From Cyanobacterium sp. Dongsha4 (GTDB lineage Bacteria > Cyanobacteriota > Cyanobacteriia > Cyanobacteriales > Cyanobacteriaceae): a DNA stretch of 64,000 nucleotides. The notes below the pieces were generated by a model, which was given only the letters and a program-made list of their open reading frames with translations, searched no databases and was not told the origin of the DNA. Below are positions 41,702 to 51,266 of this stretch, one piece after another. How positions within the stretch are numbered: the first letter of the stretch is position 1; each line of letters starts with the position of its first letter. A program made the position numbers and the translations under genes. The stretch is taken from positions 2,989,326-3,053,325 of the forward strand of contig NZ_CP084098.1 in NCBI RefSeq assembly GCF_036345015.1. The letters are read 5' to 3'.

Positions 41702-41781
41702 TAGTTAATAATTTATGTAGTTAAAAATCAAAAAAATGATTATTTCTTGTTAGTAAAGGTGGGAGGAAACAGAGGAAAAAC

Positions 41782-42459
41782 TTATGCAAATTGCTGACTA
41801 AGGGCAACAGGATTATGTACTGTGATTTTTTTCTTATTAATAGTAATTAAATTTTCTTGTCTTAATTCTCCTAATAAACGAGTCACCGTTACCCGTGTTG
41901 AACCAATAGCCTCTGCGATCGCTTGATGTGACAACTTTAAATCAATAGTAATACCGCTAGGGCTAGGAATACCAAAATCCCGACAAAGAATCAATAAAAA
42001 ACTAACTAAACGAGAAGCCATATCACGATGGGCTAAAGTCTCAATCATCATTTCCGTTTGCAATATTCGAGACGACAAGCCTTGTAGCATCAACCTAGAC
42101 AACTCAGGATTTTCTTTTAAAGAACGCTGAAAATGCTCAATAGGAGCAGAAAGTAATTCCACAGGAGTGAAAGCCACCGCATGGTAGAAGCGATCGGATT
42201 TTTGCCCAGTAATCAAAGACAAGACCCCAAAAACACTATTTTCTCGCAACAAAGCCACGGTAATCTCTTCCCCTGCCTCATAAACCCGTGACAACTTGAC
42301 AGCACCTTTCATTAAAAAATATACTCTTTCCGCAGGATCACCCGGAAAAAAAATTGTTTTACCCCGTTCAAATTTTTCCACCACAGGGGTATAAATTCCC
42401 GCCCCAATTTGACGAAAAACTGAAGCTAAAGGTTGTTCAGACATAGACAATGATTGCAT
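41782..42459 (-). CDS. ntcA: global nitrogen regulator NtcA
   Basis: A 225-residue CRP/FNR-family transcription factor that activates nitrogen-assimilation genes in response to 2-oxoglutarate. The effector domain has [20 protein letters not shown], and the C-terminal helix-turn-helix reads [20 protein letters not shown], the recognition helix of NtcA, which binds GTA-N8-TAC. The start ATG gives [15 protein letters not shown]; the internal ATG at codon 6 may be the real start. The upstream 153 bp, shared with fabI on the other strand, show no GTA-N8-TAC site by eye. The gene order ntcA-DUF3084 is typical of cyanobacteria. Confidence 0.98.
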   Translation of the reverse strand: MQSLSMSEQPLASVFRQIGAGIYTPVVEKFERGKTIFFPGDPAERVYFLMKGAVKLSRVYEAGEEITVALLRENSVFGVLSLITGQKSDRFYHAVAFTPVELLSAPIEHFQRSLKENPELSRLMLQGLSSRILQTEMMIETLAHRDMASRLVSFLLILCRDFGIPSPSGITIDLKLSHQAIAEAIGSTRVTVTRLLGELRQENLITINKKKITVHNPVALSQQFA

Positions 42460-42612
42460 AGAGATAATTAACTTAAAAATAAAATAAAAAATGGCTCGAT
42501 AAACGACCCTTTCTATAAGAAAATAAGAATAACGAGAAAACCGTCTATAACTTGATCAGTTTAGCGAATAATTGTCCTTAAATTACAGAAAATTAGATTC
42601 AAAATCAAGAAT

Positions 42613-43395
42613 ATGTTAGATTTGACAGGAAAAAACGCTTTAGTAACAGGTATTGCTAACAATAAATCCATTGCTTGGGGTATTGCTCAACAACTACATA
42701 AAGCCGGTGCAAATATTGGTGTTACCTATTTACCCGATGATAAAGGACGTTTCGAGAAAAAAGTTGGAGATTTAGTAGAACCTTTAAACCCCAGTGTTTT
42801 TCTTCCTTGCAATGTGCAAGATGATGCTCAAATAGATTCTACCTTCGATCAAATTAAAGACCAATGGGGTCATATAGACATTTTAATTCATTGCCTAGCC
42901 TTTGCGCAGAAAGAAGACCTCTCAGGAGAATTTAGTAGTACTTCTCGTAATGGTTTCCAAACAGCTTTAGATGTAAGTGCCTATTCTTTAACCCGTTTAG
43001 TGCAATCAGCAAAACCCTTATTTCGTGAAGGTAGTAGTATTTTAACCCTTAGCTATCTTGGAGGTGTGAAAGTTATCCCTAACTATAATGTCATGGGTGT
43101 AGCCAAATCCGCCTTAGAAATGAGTGTTCGTTATTTAGCCTCCGAATTAGGCCCTATGAATGTGCGAGTAAATGCCATTTCTGCTGGCCCCATTCGCACT
43201 CTTGCCTCTTCTGCAGTGGGTGGAATTCTTGATATGATTCACCACGTGGAAAAAGTTGCACCCCTCAGACGCACTGTTACTCAAACTGAAGTAGGAAACA
43301 CCGCCGCTTTTTTATGTAGTGATCTATCTAGTGGTATTACAGGACAAATTATTTACGTCGATGCAGGTTATGAAATTATGGGCATGACAGAGTAA
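42613..43395 (+). CDS. fabI: enoyl-[acyl-carrier-protein] reductase (NADH)
   Basis: A 260-residue short-chain dehydrogenase-type enoyl-ACP reductase of fatty-acid synthesis. It shows the FabI variant of the nucleotide loop, ALVTGIANNKSIAWGIAQQL, then CNVQDDAQIDSTF and the catalytic Tyr-x6-Lys in IPNYNVMGVAKSALEMSVRY. The substrate loop NAISAGPIRTLASSAVGG is the classical triclosan-site region. The ATG at 42613 is in the standard place (MLDLTGKNALVTG). It is divergent from ntcA. Confidence 0.97.
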   Translation: MLDLTGKNALVTGIANNKSIAWGIAQQLHKAGANIGVTYLPDDKGRFEKKVGDLVEPLNPSVFLPCNVQDDAQIDSTFDQIKDQWGHIDILIHCLAFAQKEDLSGEFSSTSRNGFQTALDVSAYSLTRLVQSAKPLFREGSSILTLSYLGGVKVIPNYNVMGVAKSALEMSVRYLASELGPMNVRVNAISAGPIRTLASSAVGGILDMIHHVEKVAPLRRTVTQTEVGNTAAFLCSDLSSGITGQIIYVDAGYEIMGMTE

Positions 43396-43444
43396 GTATT
43401 GAGTTAGGGTGTTAGAGAATTGGGGAATTGGGGGATTGGTGTTA

Positions 43445-43473
43445 GTGTTAATTAAACACTTTTGCCTCTTGCC
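43445..43473. repeat. 29-bp repeat, copy 1
   Basis: GTGTTAATTAAACACTTTTG followed by CCTCTTGCC, identical to 55385-55413. GTGTT...AACAC can pair as a short hairpin. It lies between fabI and the aminotransferase gene. Confidence 0.8.
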
Positions 43474-43506
43474 CTTTGCCCTTTTAACTTGACTTTCACC
43501 CTTGTT

Positions 43507-44664
43507 TTAAACCTCGATAAGTTGTGATAAACCTTCCACCAATCTGTTAATACCTATAGATGCAGTATCATAATTTAACGCTCCATAGGCAACCCTTAAA
43601 CAACACTTATTTTCTACACCAAAAGTTGTACCCGGAATTACTGCTACTCGATAGTTTTCAATGAGTTTTTTTGTTAGTTCAAAAGAATTTATCTCGCTCT
43701 TAATTTTTAAAAACAAATAAAATGCCCCATCAGATTTACTCACTTCACAAATATCGGTAATTTTTGCTAAAGAATCAAGCATTTTTTCTCTAACTTGATT
43801 AATTTGTAATAAGTATTTTTGACAATAATTTTTACCAATTTTTAAAGCACCATAAGCACCATATTGGGAAATTACAGGAGGACAAATTAAAATTGTATCT
43901 TGAATTTTTTTTACAGCCATTTCTAAATGTTTTGGAATCACCATATAGCCAATTCTCCAACTGGCAAAACCGTAGGCTTTCGATAAACTAAATAAAGAAA
44001 TTGTGTGATTATCACTATCGACAAAAGACGCAGGAGAATAGTGTTTAATTCCATTGTAAGTAAAATACTCATAAGCCTCATCACTGATATGATAAATTCC
44101 TTTTTCTTTACATAATATGTTAATCGCTAATAAGTCTTTTTTTGAGTAAACAACCCCTGTGGGATTATTGGGAGAAATGGTTACAATTGCTTTTGTTTTT
44201 GGTGTTATGGCATCAATTATTCTTTCTATATCTGGTTGATATTGATTATTTGTATCGACAATTATAGGTTTACAATTAGCTAATCTAATTGCCATTTCAT
44301 GGTTAAAATAATAGGGGGCTAAAATGATTATTTCATCTTCTGGATTAGTGATAGCTAAAACTGCATTCATAAACGCCATATTTGACCCTGCAGTCACGAA
44401 AATAGATGATTTATTTTGACTATAATTAATCTTATTATCTCTAGCTAATTTAGTCTCTATTTCTGCTAATAATTCATTTACACCGTTGATGGATTGATAT
44501 AAATTATTTCGAGGATTATTGGCAAATTTATCAATCTCTTTGAAAGTTTCATCAGGAGGAGGATAAAATACAACTCCTTGCCCTAAAGAGATAGTATTCG
44601 GATTATTAATAATTAATTCATTAATAATGGGTATTAATGGTAACTGTATATTATCTGCACGCAT
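43507..44664 (-). CDS. class I/II PLP-dependent aminotransferase
   Basis: A 385-residue aminotransferase of fold type I. SLGQGVVFYPPPDE marks the substrate side near residue 30, and TISPNNPTGVVYSKKDL and YHISDEAYEYFTY carry the Asn and Asp of the PLP site. The Schiff-base Lys is in SLFSLSKAYGFASWRIGYMV (about residue 232), and LRVAYGAL holds the carboxylate-binding Arg region. It belongs to the aspartate aminotransferase superfamily; the amino-acid specificity is not predictable. It runs opposite to fabI. Confidence 0.9.
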   Translation of the reverse strand: MRADNIQLPLIPIINELIINNPNTISLGQGVVFYPPPDETFKEIDKFANNPRNNLYQSINGVNELLAEIETKLARDNKINYSQNKSSIFVTAGSNMAFMNAVLAITNPEDEIIILAPYYFNHEMAIRLANCKPIIVDTNNQYQPDIERIIDAITPKTKAIVTISPNNPTGVVYSKKDLLAINILCKEKGIYHISDEAYEYFTYNGIKHYSPASFVDSDNHTISLFSLSKAYGFASWRIGYMVIPKHLEMAVKKIQDTILICPPVISQYGAYGALKIGKNYCQKYLLQINQVREKMLDSLAKITDICEVSKSDGAFYLFLKIKSEINSFELTKKLIENYRVAVIPGTTFGVENKCCLRVAYGALNYDTASIGINRLVEGLSQLIEV

Positions 44665-44947
44665 AAAAAAACCTCAATTCGACGCAATAATATCAATAAT
44701 GTTGGGCAAGTTTCAGGTGTCAGGAATTAAAATTAGGAATTAGCTATTTTCATTCTTCTTTTTTTATCTAGTGCGTTATCACTTTTTCTTGATTCTTAAT
44801 TGAAATCTATTATTCATTATTAACTATTAACTAACTGTCTTTTTTTCTCTTTTTTAGTTGACAATAATGCTTTTCCTCTCATTTCAACAAAAAACATACT
44901 ACCTAAATCAATGCTTTGTGTTGCAAGCAAACTGTTGTCTATTGCCT
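44665..44947. other. intergenic region, nothing recognised
   Basis: AT-rich DNA between the aminotransferase and inositol-monophosphatase genes, with one TTTCAGGTGTCAGG repeat near 44710. No RNA gene or frame is seen. Confidence 0.5.
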
Positions 44948-44964
44948 GACTTCTGCAAGAAGTC
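44948..44964 (-). terminator. hairpin just after the inositol monophosphatase stop codon
   Basis: GACTTCT-GCA-AGAAGTC is a perfect 7-bp stem with a 3-nt loop, 3 bp past the stop. There is no T-tract on either side, so it may be a terminator of the cyanobacterial type without U-run, or an mRNA 3'-end structure. Confidence 0.45.
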
Positions 44965-44967
44965 TAA

Positions 44968-45798
44968 TTAGGAAATAAGTAAAGATTTAGGTTGATAAAT
45001 TGACTCTACTAAAGGCTTAAAAACGGAAATTAAATTCTCTTTTGCCACTGCTAAACAGGGAAAGCTGATATTACCATAATTGACTCCTTTAGTAAGAGGA
45101 AAAGCGTTTTCTGGATTGATATGGACAAAACTTCCCCCTGCGGCTAAAAGTATCGGATAAGCACCAGCAATATCCCAAATTTTTGGACTAGCTTCGATCG
45201 CACCCAAAGTAGCACCACAAGCGACAGAAATAAGATCATAACTTGTCACACCAGTGATTCTAACTTTGCAGGGAAAATCTTGTTTGAGAATATCTAAGCT
45301 ACGGTTGCACATTGTCACCACGTGATTCATGGTAGGAGATGCGTCACTGGTAGAAATAGGATTATTGTTGAGAAAAGCACCTCTGGGGCCAGTTAATCCC
45401 GTATTACCATAATAATAACCATGATAAGTTTGTTGTACTTGGGGAAAATGAACAAAACCGAAAACGGGAATACCTCGATAAAGTAAGCCGATAGATATAC
45501 CCCAAATCGGAATACCACGGGTAAAATTAGTTGTACCATCAATGGGGTCAATTACCCAACACCATTCATTAGGGGGTAAAATATGCTCGGTTTCCTCCGT
45601 CAAAACCCCATGAGTGGGAAAACATTGTTTAATTCCCAGTCTTAACTCCTCATCCGCCCATTTATCCGCCTTAGTTACTAGACTACCATCAGCTTTCCGA
45701 GTTGGTTCTAATTGAGCAAAATCCGCTAGTAAACTTTCCCCAATGCGGTGGGTAATCTGGTGACAGAAATTATATACTTGATGCCAGAAATAAATCAT
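44968..45798 (-). CDS. inositol monophosphatase family protein
   Basis: A 276-residue Mg2+-dependent phosphatase. The metal sites are present: Glu in VLTEETEH, the DPIDGTTNFTRG loop at about residues 87-98, and WDIAGAYPILLAAGG at about residues 218-232 with the third Asp. Family members act on inositol phosphates, bisphosphates such as PAP or FBP, or histidinol phosphate. Cyanobacteria carry several, so the substrate is open. PAP removal would link to the sulfotransferase in this window, but that is a guess. Confidence 0.9.
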   Translation of the reverse strand: MIYFWHQVYNFCHQITHRIGESLLADFAQLEPTRKADGSLVTKADKWADEELRLGIKQCFPTHGVLTEETEHILPPNEWCWVIDPIDGTTNFTRGIPIWGISIGLLYRGIPVFGFVHFPQVQQTYHGYYYGNTGLTGPRGAFLNNNPISTSDASPTMNHVVTMCNRSLDILKQDFPCKVRITGVTSYDLISVACGATLGAIEASPKIWDIAGAYPILLAAGGSFVHINPENAFPLTKGVNYGNISFPCLAVAKENLISVFKPLVESIYQPKSLLIS

Positions 45799-45983
45799 TT
45801 TTTCCTCAATAAAATTGGTTGGACGAATAAATAAAGAGTTTGGAGTTTGAAGTTAGATAATAATTGTGGGCTAATTATTTATTTCTCAATTTTTAATTCT
45901 TGAATTATTAATTCAAAACTCTATCCTTTACAAAGTATAATTTATTATTCCGAACAATTGATAATTTATATTTATAGATATTC

Positions 45984-47072
45984 GTGTCTGTGAAACAACC
46001 TCGTTTACTCATTGCCGCCAGTGGCACGGGAGGGCATTTATTTCCCGCTTTAGCTGTAGCCCAACAGTTACCAGATTATCAGATTCAATGGTTAGGTGTG
46101 CCTAATCGCTTAGAAACTACTCTTGTGCCTTCCGATTACCGTTTACATACCGTTGATATTGAGGGTTTTCAAACCAGTTTCGGCATCAAAACTATTTTTG
46201 TCATGGGTAAAATGCTCAGTGCGATCGCACGTACTTATCAAATCATTAAAAAGAGTAAAATAGAGATAGTTTTCACCACAGGGGGTTATATTGCCGCTCC
46301 TGCCATTATTGCCGCTAAATTGGCTAAAATTCCCGTCATTCTACACGAATCTAACTATATACCGGGAAAAGTAACTAAGTTATTCGGAAAATGGTGTAAA
46401 TTAGTAGCTATTGGTTTTCGAGGTACAGAAAAATATTTACCCAAAAGTAAAACCCAATGGGTAAGTACACCCGTTAGAGAGGAATTTTTACAACCCCAAA
46501 CTTTGCCATTAGATATTCCCGACGATGTTCCTCTAATTGTCGCTATGGGGGGTTCACAAGGAGCAGTAGCCCTAAATAAATTGGTCAGACAATCAGCACC
46601 TCAAATACTAGAAACAGGGGCTTATATAGTCCATTTAACGGGCAATCAAGACGATGAAATCGGAACTTTGACCCATCCTCATTATTTAGAAATGCCTTTT
46701 TATGATAAGATGGGTGCATTATTACAAAGGGCAAATCTGGCCATTAGTCGCTCAGGTGCTGGAAGTTTAACCGAATTAGCCATTACTAAAACTCCTTCCA
46801 TTTTGATTCCTTATCCTTTTGCCGCAGAAGACCATCAATTTTTTAACGGTCAAGAATTTACTAACGCTGAGGCTTCTTTGATGTTTAGGCAAGAACATTT
46901 ATCCTCAGAACTATTAACAGAAACAGTATTAGATTTGTTAAATAACCAAGATAAATTGATGAAAATGAGTTTTCATGCTCAACAATTAGCCGATAAAAAT
47001 AGTGCAAGTGCGATCGCAGATATGATTATTAATGAATTAACTTATACTCGGCGAGAGAATAAAAAATATTGA
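45984..47072 (+). CDS. murG: UDP-GlcNAc:lipid-pyrophosphoryl-muramyl-pentapeptide transferase MurG
   Basis: A 362-residue enzyme that makes lipid II at the inner face of the membrane. The N-terminal glycine loop IAASGTGGHLFPALAVAQQL and the later MGGSQGAVALN are the G-loops of MurG. RSGAGSLTELAITKTPSILI and PYPFAAEDHQFFNGQEF form the UDP-GlcNAc site. The start is a GTG at 45984-45986. It lies alone between oppositely oriented genes, which is usual in cyanobacteria, where murG is not in a dcw cluster. Confidence 0.96.
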   Translation: MSVKQPRLLIAASGTGGHLFPALAVAQQLPDYQIQWLGVPNRLETTLVPSDYRLHTVDIEGFQTSFGIKTIFVMGKMLSAIARTYQIIKKSKIEIVFTTGGYIAAPAIIAAKLAKIPVILHESNYIPGKVTKLFGKWCKLVAIGFRGTEKYLPKSKTQWVSTPVREEFLQPQTLPLDIPDDVPLIVAMGGSQGAVALNKLVRQSAPQILETGAYIVHLTGNQDDEIGTLTHPHYLEMPFYDKMGALLQRANLAISRSGAGSLTELAITKTPSILIPYPFAAEDHQFFNGQEFTNAEASLMFRQEHLSSELLTETVLDLLNNQDKLMKMSFHAQQLADKNSASAIADMIINELTYTRRENKKY

Positions 47073-47078
47073 TGAAGA

Positions 47079-47175
47079 CAAGGCAAGAGGCAAGAGGCAA
47101 AAGGCAATGGTAATTAAAAATTAGTAATTAGTAATTAATGAAAACCTGAAACCTGACACCTAAAACCTGAAACCT
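47079..47175. repeat. intergenic degenerate repeats
   Basis: AGGCAAGAGGCAAGAGGCAA at 47079-47110 and AACCTGAAACCTGACACC, with two more units, at 47141-47175. The same AAACCTG unit occurs near 49805 and 25950. Confidence 0.75.
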
Positions 47176-47199
47176 ATTTTATAATTCCTAACCACGAAA

Positions 47200-47859
47200 T
47201 CAGTTTAGACTATGTCTTAACGTCCAATGGCGAGGAGAAGAATGATATACTTGAGCCGAATACCATTCCATTTCATGGGCTAAATCTTTTATTTCATCAA
47301 CAGTTAATGCCGCCCTTAAGGAATCTTTAAATAGTTGTTTCTGTCGAGGACTATAATCTAAGTTAGCTTTTTGAACAATTTTTTCTATATCATCCTCTGA
47401 TTTGGGGCGGAATAAATCTCTAATTAAAATAACCCCATTTTTTTTCACAACCCGATTAATTTCTTTTAACAATTCCAAAGGTTGGGGTATATGATGAATC
47501 AAACTGTTAGAAATAATTAAATCAAAACTATTGTCAGGATAGGGCATTTTTTTTCCATCCACTAACTGTAACGAAATTTGAGACGATTTATTTTTCTCCT
47601 GAATATTTGTTTCTGCTATTTTTAACATAGATGAAGCTAAATCAATAGCCGTAATGTGCCATTGAGGACAAAAATCAGCTAGTATTAGAGGTATTCTGGC
47701 TGTACCAGTACCAACGTCAAGCACTTTACTTTGTTCTTTTCCTAATTTACTAGCAAGAAGGGCAAAATCTGTGTTAACTTCTGTGAAGTCCATTTGATCA
47801 TATTCTTGGGCTTCTAAGTCATCGTCCATGACTTCAGGTTCTAAAATACGCTCTATCAT
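47200..47859 (-). CDS. class I SAM-dependent methyltransferase
   Basis: A 219-residue methyltransferase of the Methyltransf_11/25 type. It carries KVLDVGTGTARIPLILADFC (motif I), ITAIDLASSMLKIAE, FDLIISNSLIHHIPQPLELL (motif II) and VKKNGVILIRDLFRP (motif III). Its substrate is not known. Its start lies only 12 bp past the stop of the LpxB-like gene, so the two are probably one transcript, read LpxB-like first. Confidence 0.87.
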   Translation of the reverse strand: MIERILEPEVMDDDLEAQEYDQMDFTEVNTDFALLASKLGKEQSKVLDVGTGTARIPLILADFCPQWHITAIDLASSMLKIAETNIQEKNKSSQISLQLVDGKKMPYPDNSFDLIISNSLIHHIPQPLELLKEINRVVKKNGVILIRDLFRPKSEDDIEKIVQKANLDYSPRQKQLFKDSLRAALTVDEIKDLAHEMEWYSAQVYHSSPRHWTLRHSLN

Positions 47860-47871
47860 TGATAAATTGCC

Positions 47872-49134
47872 TTATTTATTGTTAATAATGTTAGCAACAA
47901 TTTGACTTATTTTTTCACTAGCACCAGCACTTCCTCTGAGTTTTTGTAAATCGGATTTTATTTTTTTCAATTTATCCTCATTATTCAACAAATCTAAAAC
48001 TAAATTACCCACTTCTTCTACTTTCAAATGTCCTATTAATTCAGGGACAATTTCTTTTTTTGCCCAGATATTAGGCCAGGCATAAAGTTTTTTATTTTTC
48101 ACCGTATATTGAATAACTATCCAATTAATTAATTTAGCAAAATAATCGCCAATAATTGGTAAGTTTGCCAATAACCCTAAGATTCCATCCCATGATTTCA
48201 TTGCTGTTAGTTGATAGGTGGGAATTAAAACAATCATCGGCATAGTTAGTGAGCCTAATTGTGCAGTGTTTGCCCCTACGGTTGTTAAGCATAATTGACA
48301 TTGTGTTATTTCTTCATAACAAGGAAATTTAGTAATTAATTTTATTTTTATTCCGTCAGATGTTTGTAAATAAAGTTGATTATTAATAGTAACTAATTCC
48401 CCTGTAATATTACCTAATTGTTCAATCAAATTATTATCCTCTTTTTTTCCGTAACTTGCTAATATTTCTGTCGTAATAGTAGGAGCAACAGGGATGATAA
48501 ATTCTACATTATGATTATATTTATATAGATAAGATGCGATCGCCATTAAAAAAGGTACACCTTGGGTTAATTTTGCCGATTTAGAACCAGGTAACAGTCC
48601 AATTTTAACTATTTCATTATTTCCTATATTTTGTATATTATCAGATGTTATATCTGCCATTAAATCCCCAACTAAATGGCATTTACTATGAAAATAACTG
48701 GGTATTTTATCTAAAACAGATTGTTGCATTAAAGCAAAATAATCAATATATCTATACCATCTTGCATCCCATTCTGCATAAACCAAACTTAAAAAACCTA
48801 ATCTTTTGGCAATAACAACAGTAAAAAATTGATCTCCTCCTAAAAATAAAACCAATCCTCGTTGATACCAATCCCAATTATCTCTTGTCTTTCCCCATAA
48901 TAAAAATGGAAAAAAATTTTCCGCTCCCAAAATGCGATTAATTTCAGGTAATTTACGGGCAATATTAACCTCATTACCCGTTGCATGAGGGCAAGGAGAT
49001 AAAATTAAAGAAATACGCAAATTTTCTTGATTAATAGTGGATAAAGAACGAATTTGCTTCACAATAGGTAAAACCCATGTTGTAATTTCTCCTGGGCCAT
49101 TTGATAAAATTACTAAGTCAAAATATGAGTCCAC
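47872..49134 (-). CDS. LpxB-like protein (lipid-A-disaccharide synthase related)
   Basis: A 420-residue GT-B protein. It begins DLVILSNGPGEITTWVLPIV, the cyanobacterial version of the LpxB N-terminus (S-N-G-P-G-E). It also has VLFLGGDQFFTVVIAKRL, SLVYAEWDARWYRYIDYFAL, CHLVGDLMAD, IGLLPGSKSAKL and QCQLCLTTVGANTAQLGSLT. This group is conserved in cyanobacteria, which largely lack classical lipid A, and its real acceptor is unknown. It is in a probable operon with a small DUF4327 gene (7 bp upstream) and the downstream methyltransferase. Confidence 0.85.
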   Translation of the reverse strand: MDSYFDLVILSNGPGEITTWVLPIVKQIRSLSTINQENLRISLILSPCPHATGNEVNIARKLPEINRILGAENFFPFLLWGKTRDNWDWYQRGLVLFLGGDQFFTVVIAKRLGFLSLVYAEWDARWYRYIDYFALMQQSVLDKIPSYFHSKCHLVGDLMADITSDNIQNIGNNEIVKIGLLPGSKSAKLTQGVPFLMAIASYLYKYNHNVEFIIPVAPTITTEILASYGKKEDNNLIEQLGNITGELVTINNQLYLQTSDGIKIKLITKFPCYEEITQCQLCLTTVGANTAQLGSLTMPMIVLIPTYQLTAMKSWDGILGLLANLPIIGDYFAKLINWIVIQYTVKNKKLYAWPNIWAKKEIVPELIGHLKVEEVGNLVLDLLNNEDKLKKIKSDLQKLRGSAGASEKISQIVANIINNK

Positions 49135-49140
49135 AATTTT

Positions 49141-49359
49141 TTAATCTTCCCAAGTTTCAGGTTGAATTAAATCAATAATATGATCTCTCAATAAATAACC
49201 ATTAAATTCTAATTCTATTTCAATTGTGTGCCATTCTCCCGCAGGAATAAAATTACATAGGGTATAGATAGGTTGTTGTCTGCTAATTAGTCCTTTTGAG
49301 ACTAATTCTTTTGCTTTTTGTTTAATAATACCCACAGAATAAATGGTTTTAACACTCAT
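49141..49359 (-). CDS. DUF4327 family small protein
   Basis: A 72-residue protein matching DUF4327: YSVGIIKQKAKELVSKGLIS, RQQPIYTLCNFIPAGEWHTI and YLLRDHIIDLIQPETW. The family is restricted to cyanobacteria and has no known function. It is only 7 bp upstream of the LpxB-like gene and is probably translated from the same mRNA. Confidence 0.85.
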   Translation of the reverse strand: MSVKTIYSVGIIKQKAKELVSKGLISRQQPIYTLCNFIPAGEWHTIEIELEFNGYLLRDHIIDLIQPETWED

Positions 49360-49968
49360 AATTTTATCCCATTAATAACATCTATTTCAATACAATTCCA
49401 AGAGAATTTATCTGGCAAACTATCACGTATAAATTAAAATTGATTAATATTTATCAATAATAGAAATAATCCCTTTTGATAATATAAGATAATTAATAAT
49501 TAATAGATTATTCTTAATCAACTAGGTTCACTGAAAACATATATAAAAACAATCAATTTTTACTAAAAAAGCTGTAAAAATTCTGGTGATAATTTCTCAA
49601 ATATATCTTCTTATCTAACTTCTGAACAAAAAACTATTGAACAAAAAGTTAGAGGATTATTACTCATTATCTCAGATAAAAATACTTTTACCAGACTGAA
49701 AAAGTAATCTTAATCTTTTCTTTAACTTATGATCTAATCAAGATTAACTGTTAGAATTTGTTTTATCTGGTCAATTAGCAATCAGTAATTTTTAGTTAAT
49801 TAAAGCCTTAAACCTGCAACCTGACACCTAAAACCTACCCCAGTTAAACATTCTTGTCATCAAACTGAGATTATAAAAACTGCTGACTTTTAATCACTGC
49901 CTATTTATCTCCCAAATCTGTCATATAACTGATATAACTAAGCTAAATAATAAACCTGATTAACAAAA
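49360..49968. other. 609-bp intergenic region, possible coding remnant
   Basis: Mostly AT-rich. A plus-strand frame from 49567 to 49707 (46 codons, no start) reads NISSYLTSEQKTIEQKVRGL, LLIISDKNTFTRLKK, which has coding-like composition; I cannot name a homologue. Degenerate AAACCTGCAACCTGACACC repeats are at about 49808-49840. No RNA gene is seen. Confidence 0.4.
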
Positions 49969-50838
49969 ATGGGTCGCAAAGCATTATTATTGATTAATCG
50001 CCATTCCCGTAAGGGTGAAAAGTCTTTACCTTTAGCTGTAGAGTATTTTTATGCCCATGACTTGGAATTGATTATTAAACCAGTCAAAGATGCCCAAGAG
50101 TTGGGAATTGTAGTCAGAGAATACCATCATCAAATTGATTTTGTCATTGTAGGTGGTGGTGATGGAACTTTGAATGCGGTCGTTGATAGCTTAGTAGAAA
50201 CAAATTTACCTTTAGGTATTCTACCACTAGGAACGGCAAATGATTTAGCTCGAACCTTAAATATTCCTTTAGCTATGAGAGAGGCTTGTAATGTTATTGG
50301 TAACGGTAAACTAAAGTCTATTGATTTAGGGTGGGTTAACGGCAAATATTTTTTTAATGTCGCCAGTATGGGTTTAAGTGTTGATATTACAAAAAAGTTG
50401 TCTCGTGGTGTTAAGCGTCGTTGGGGAGTTTTTGCCTATGCCATCACAGCATTACAGGTTATCAGCACTGCTAGGCGTTTTTCTGCAACTATTAAGGTGG
50501 ATAATGAAACTTTACCCGTTAAAACTGTCCAAATTGCGATCGGTAATGGTAGATATTACGGAGGTGGGATGGCGATCGCAAACGATGCGGCGATAGATGA
50601 TCAAAGGCTTGATTTATATAGCATTGAGCTACAACACTGGTGGCAAATATTTCCTTTAATTTGGCATCTACCAAAAGGAGAACATCATCAACTACAATGG
50701 GTAAGGACAATAGAAGGCAAAGAGATAGAAATTCATACTTATAAGTCTTATAGTGTCAACACCGACGGTGAAATTACCACTATTACTCCTGCCAAATTTA
50801 AAGTTATTCCCCATGCTTTAAAAGTTTTTGTACCCTAA
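49969..50838 (+). CDS. diacylglycerol/lipid kinase family protein (YegS-like)
   Basis: A 289-residue member of the DAGK catalytic-domain family. It shows ALLLINRHSRKG, the nucleotide-binding VIVGGGDGTLNAVVDSLVET (G-G-G-D-G-T) around residues 62-81, LGILPLGTANDLARTLNIPL, and the conserved IGNGRYYGGGM and DDQRLDLYSIE. Relatives phosphorylate diacylglycerol, phosphatidylglycerol or sphingoid bases. The lipid is unknown here. It is a stand-alone plus-strand gene and appears complete. Confidence 0.92.
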   Translation: MGRKALLLINRHSRKGEKSLPLAVEYFYAHDLELIIKPVKDAQELGIVVREYHHQIDFVIVGGGDGTLNAVVDSLVETNLPLGILPLGTANDLARTLNIPLAMREACNVIGNGKLKSIDLGWVNGKYFFNVASMGLSVDITKKLSRGVKRRWGVFAYAITALQVISTARRFSATIKVDNETLPVKTVQIAIGNGRYYGGGMAIANDAAIDDQRLDLYSIELQHWWQIFPLIWHLPKGEHHQLQWVRTIEGKEIEIHTYKSYSVNTDGEITTITPAKFKVIPHALKVFVP

Positions 50839-50850
50839 AATCTTATGCTT

Positions 50851-51057
50851 TTACTGTTTTATTTCTACACACTTAATCACTTTAGCTATCTCCTTTTGAC
50901 ATCCCATTGCATCAAAGGTAATGATACAACCATTAAGTTCTAAAACTACCAATAATTTGCGAATTGCCATAATTTCATTGGATTTATCTTCAATCAAATA
51001 AATGGTTCTAGGGTTTTCAATATGTTCTTGAAACCTCACGATAATTAACTTTCTCAA
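50851..51057 (-). pseudogene. ISAs1-family transposase remnant
   Basis: This 68-residue frame contains [20 protein letters not shown] followed by [14 protein letters not shown]. That is the part of ISAs1 transposases around the first catalytic Asp (N-E-I-x-A-I-x-x-L-L-x-x-L-x-L-x-G-x-I-x-T-x-D-A-M-G-C-Q). The upstream and downstream portions are missing and no terminal repeats are visible. It is a fossil insertion sequence, 12 bp from the stop of the lipid-kinase gene. Confidence 0.82.
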
Positions 51058-51266
51058 TGATATTTACCATATCACTTTTTCATGAATTTTTAGTATGGGT
51101 TTGCCCTGCCAACTGAAACAAAAATAATGATTAAAAGCATTTCAAAGTCTATACTATTCATAGGGAAAAGATTTTAATCAAATTGTTAATAACTAATATT
51201 ACTTCTAAATCTAATCCCCAATTCTAAATTCTTATAAGTCTTTGACACCTGAAAGCTAAAACTATC

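Noticed and set aside
42460-42612. NtcA autoregulatory site GTA-N8-TAC between ntcA and fabI
   Set aside because: No GTA with a TAC at the right distance is present by eye in these 153 bp, so I did not mark an operator.
49567-49707. Small gene in the 609-bp gap
   Set aside because: 46 codons without a start or ribosome-binding site; composition looks coding but no homologue is recognised, so it is mentioned only as a possible remnant.
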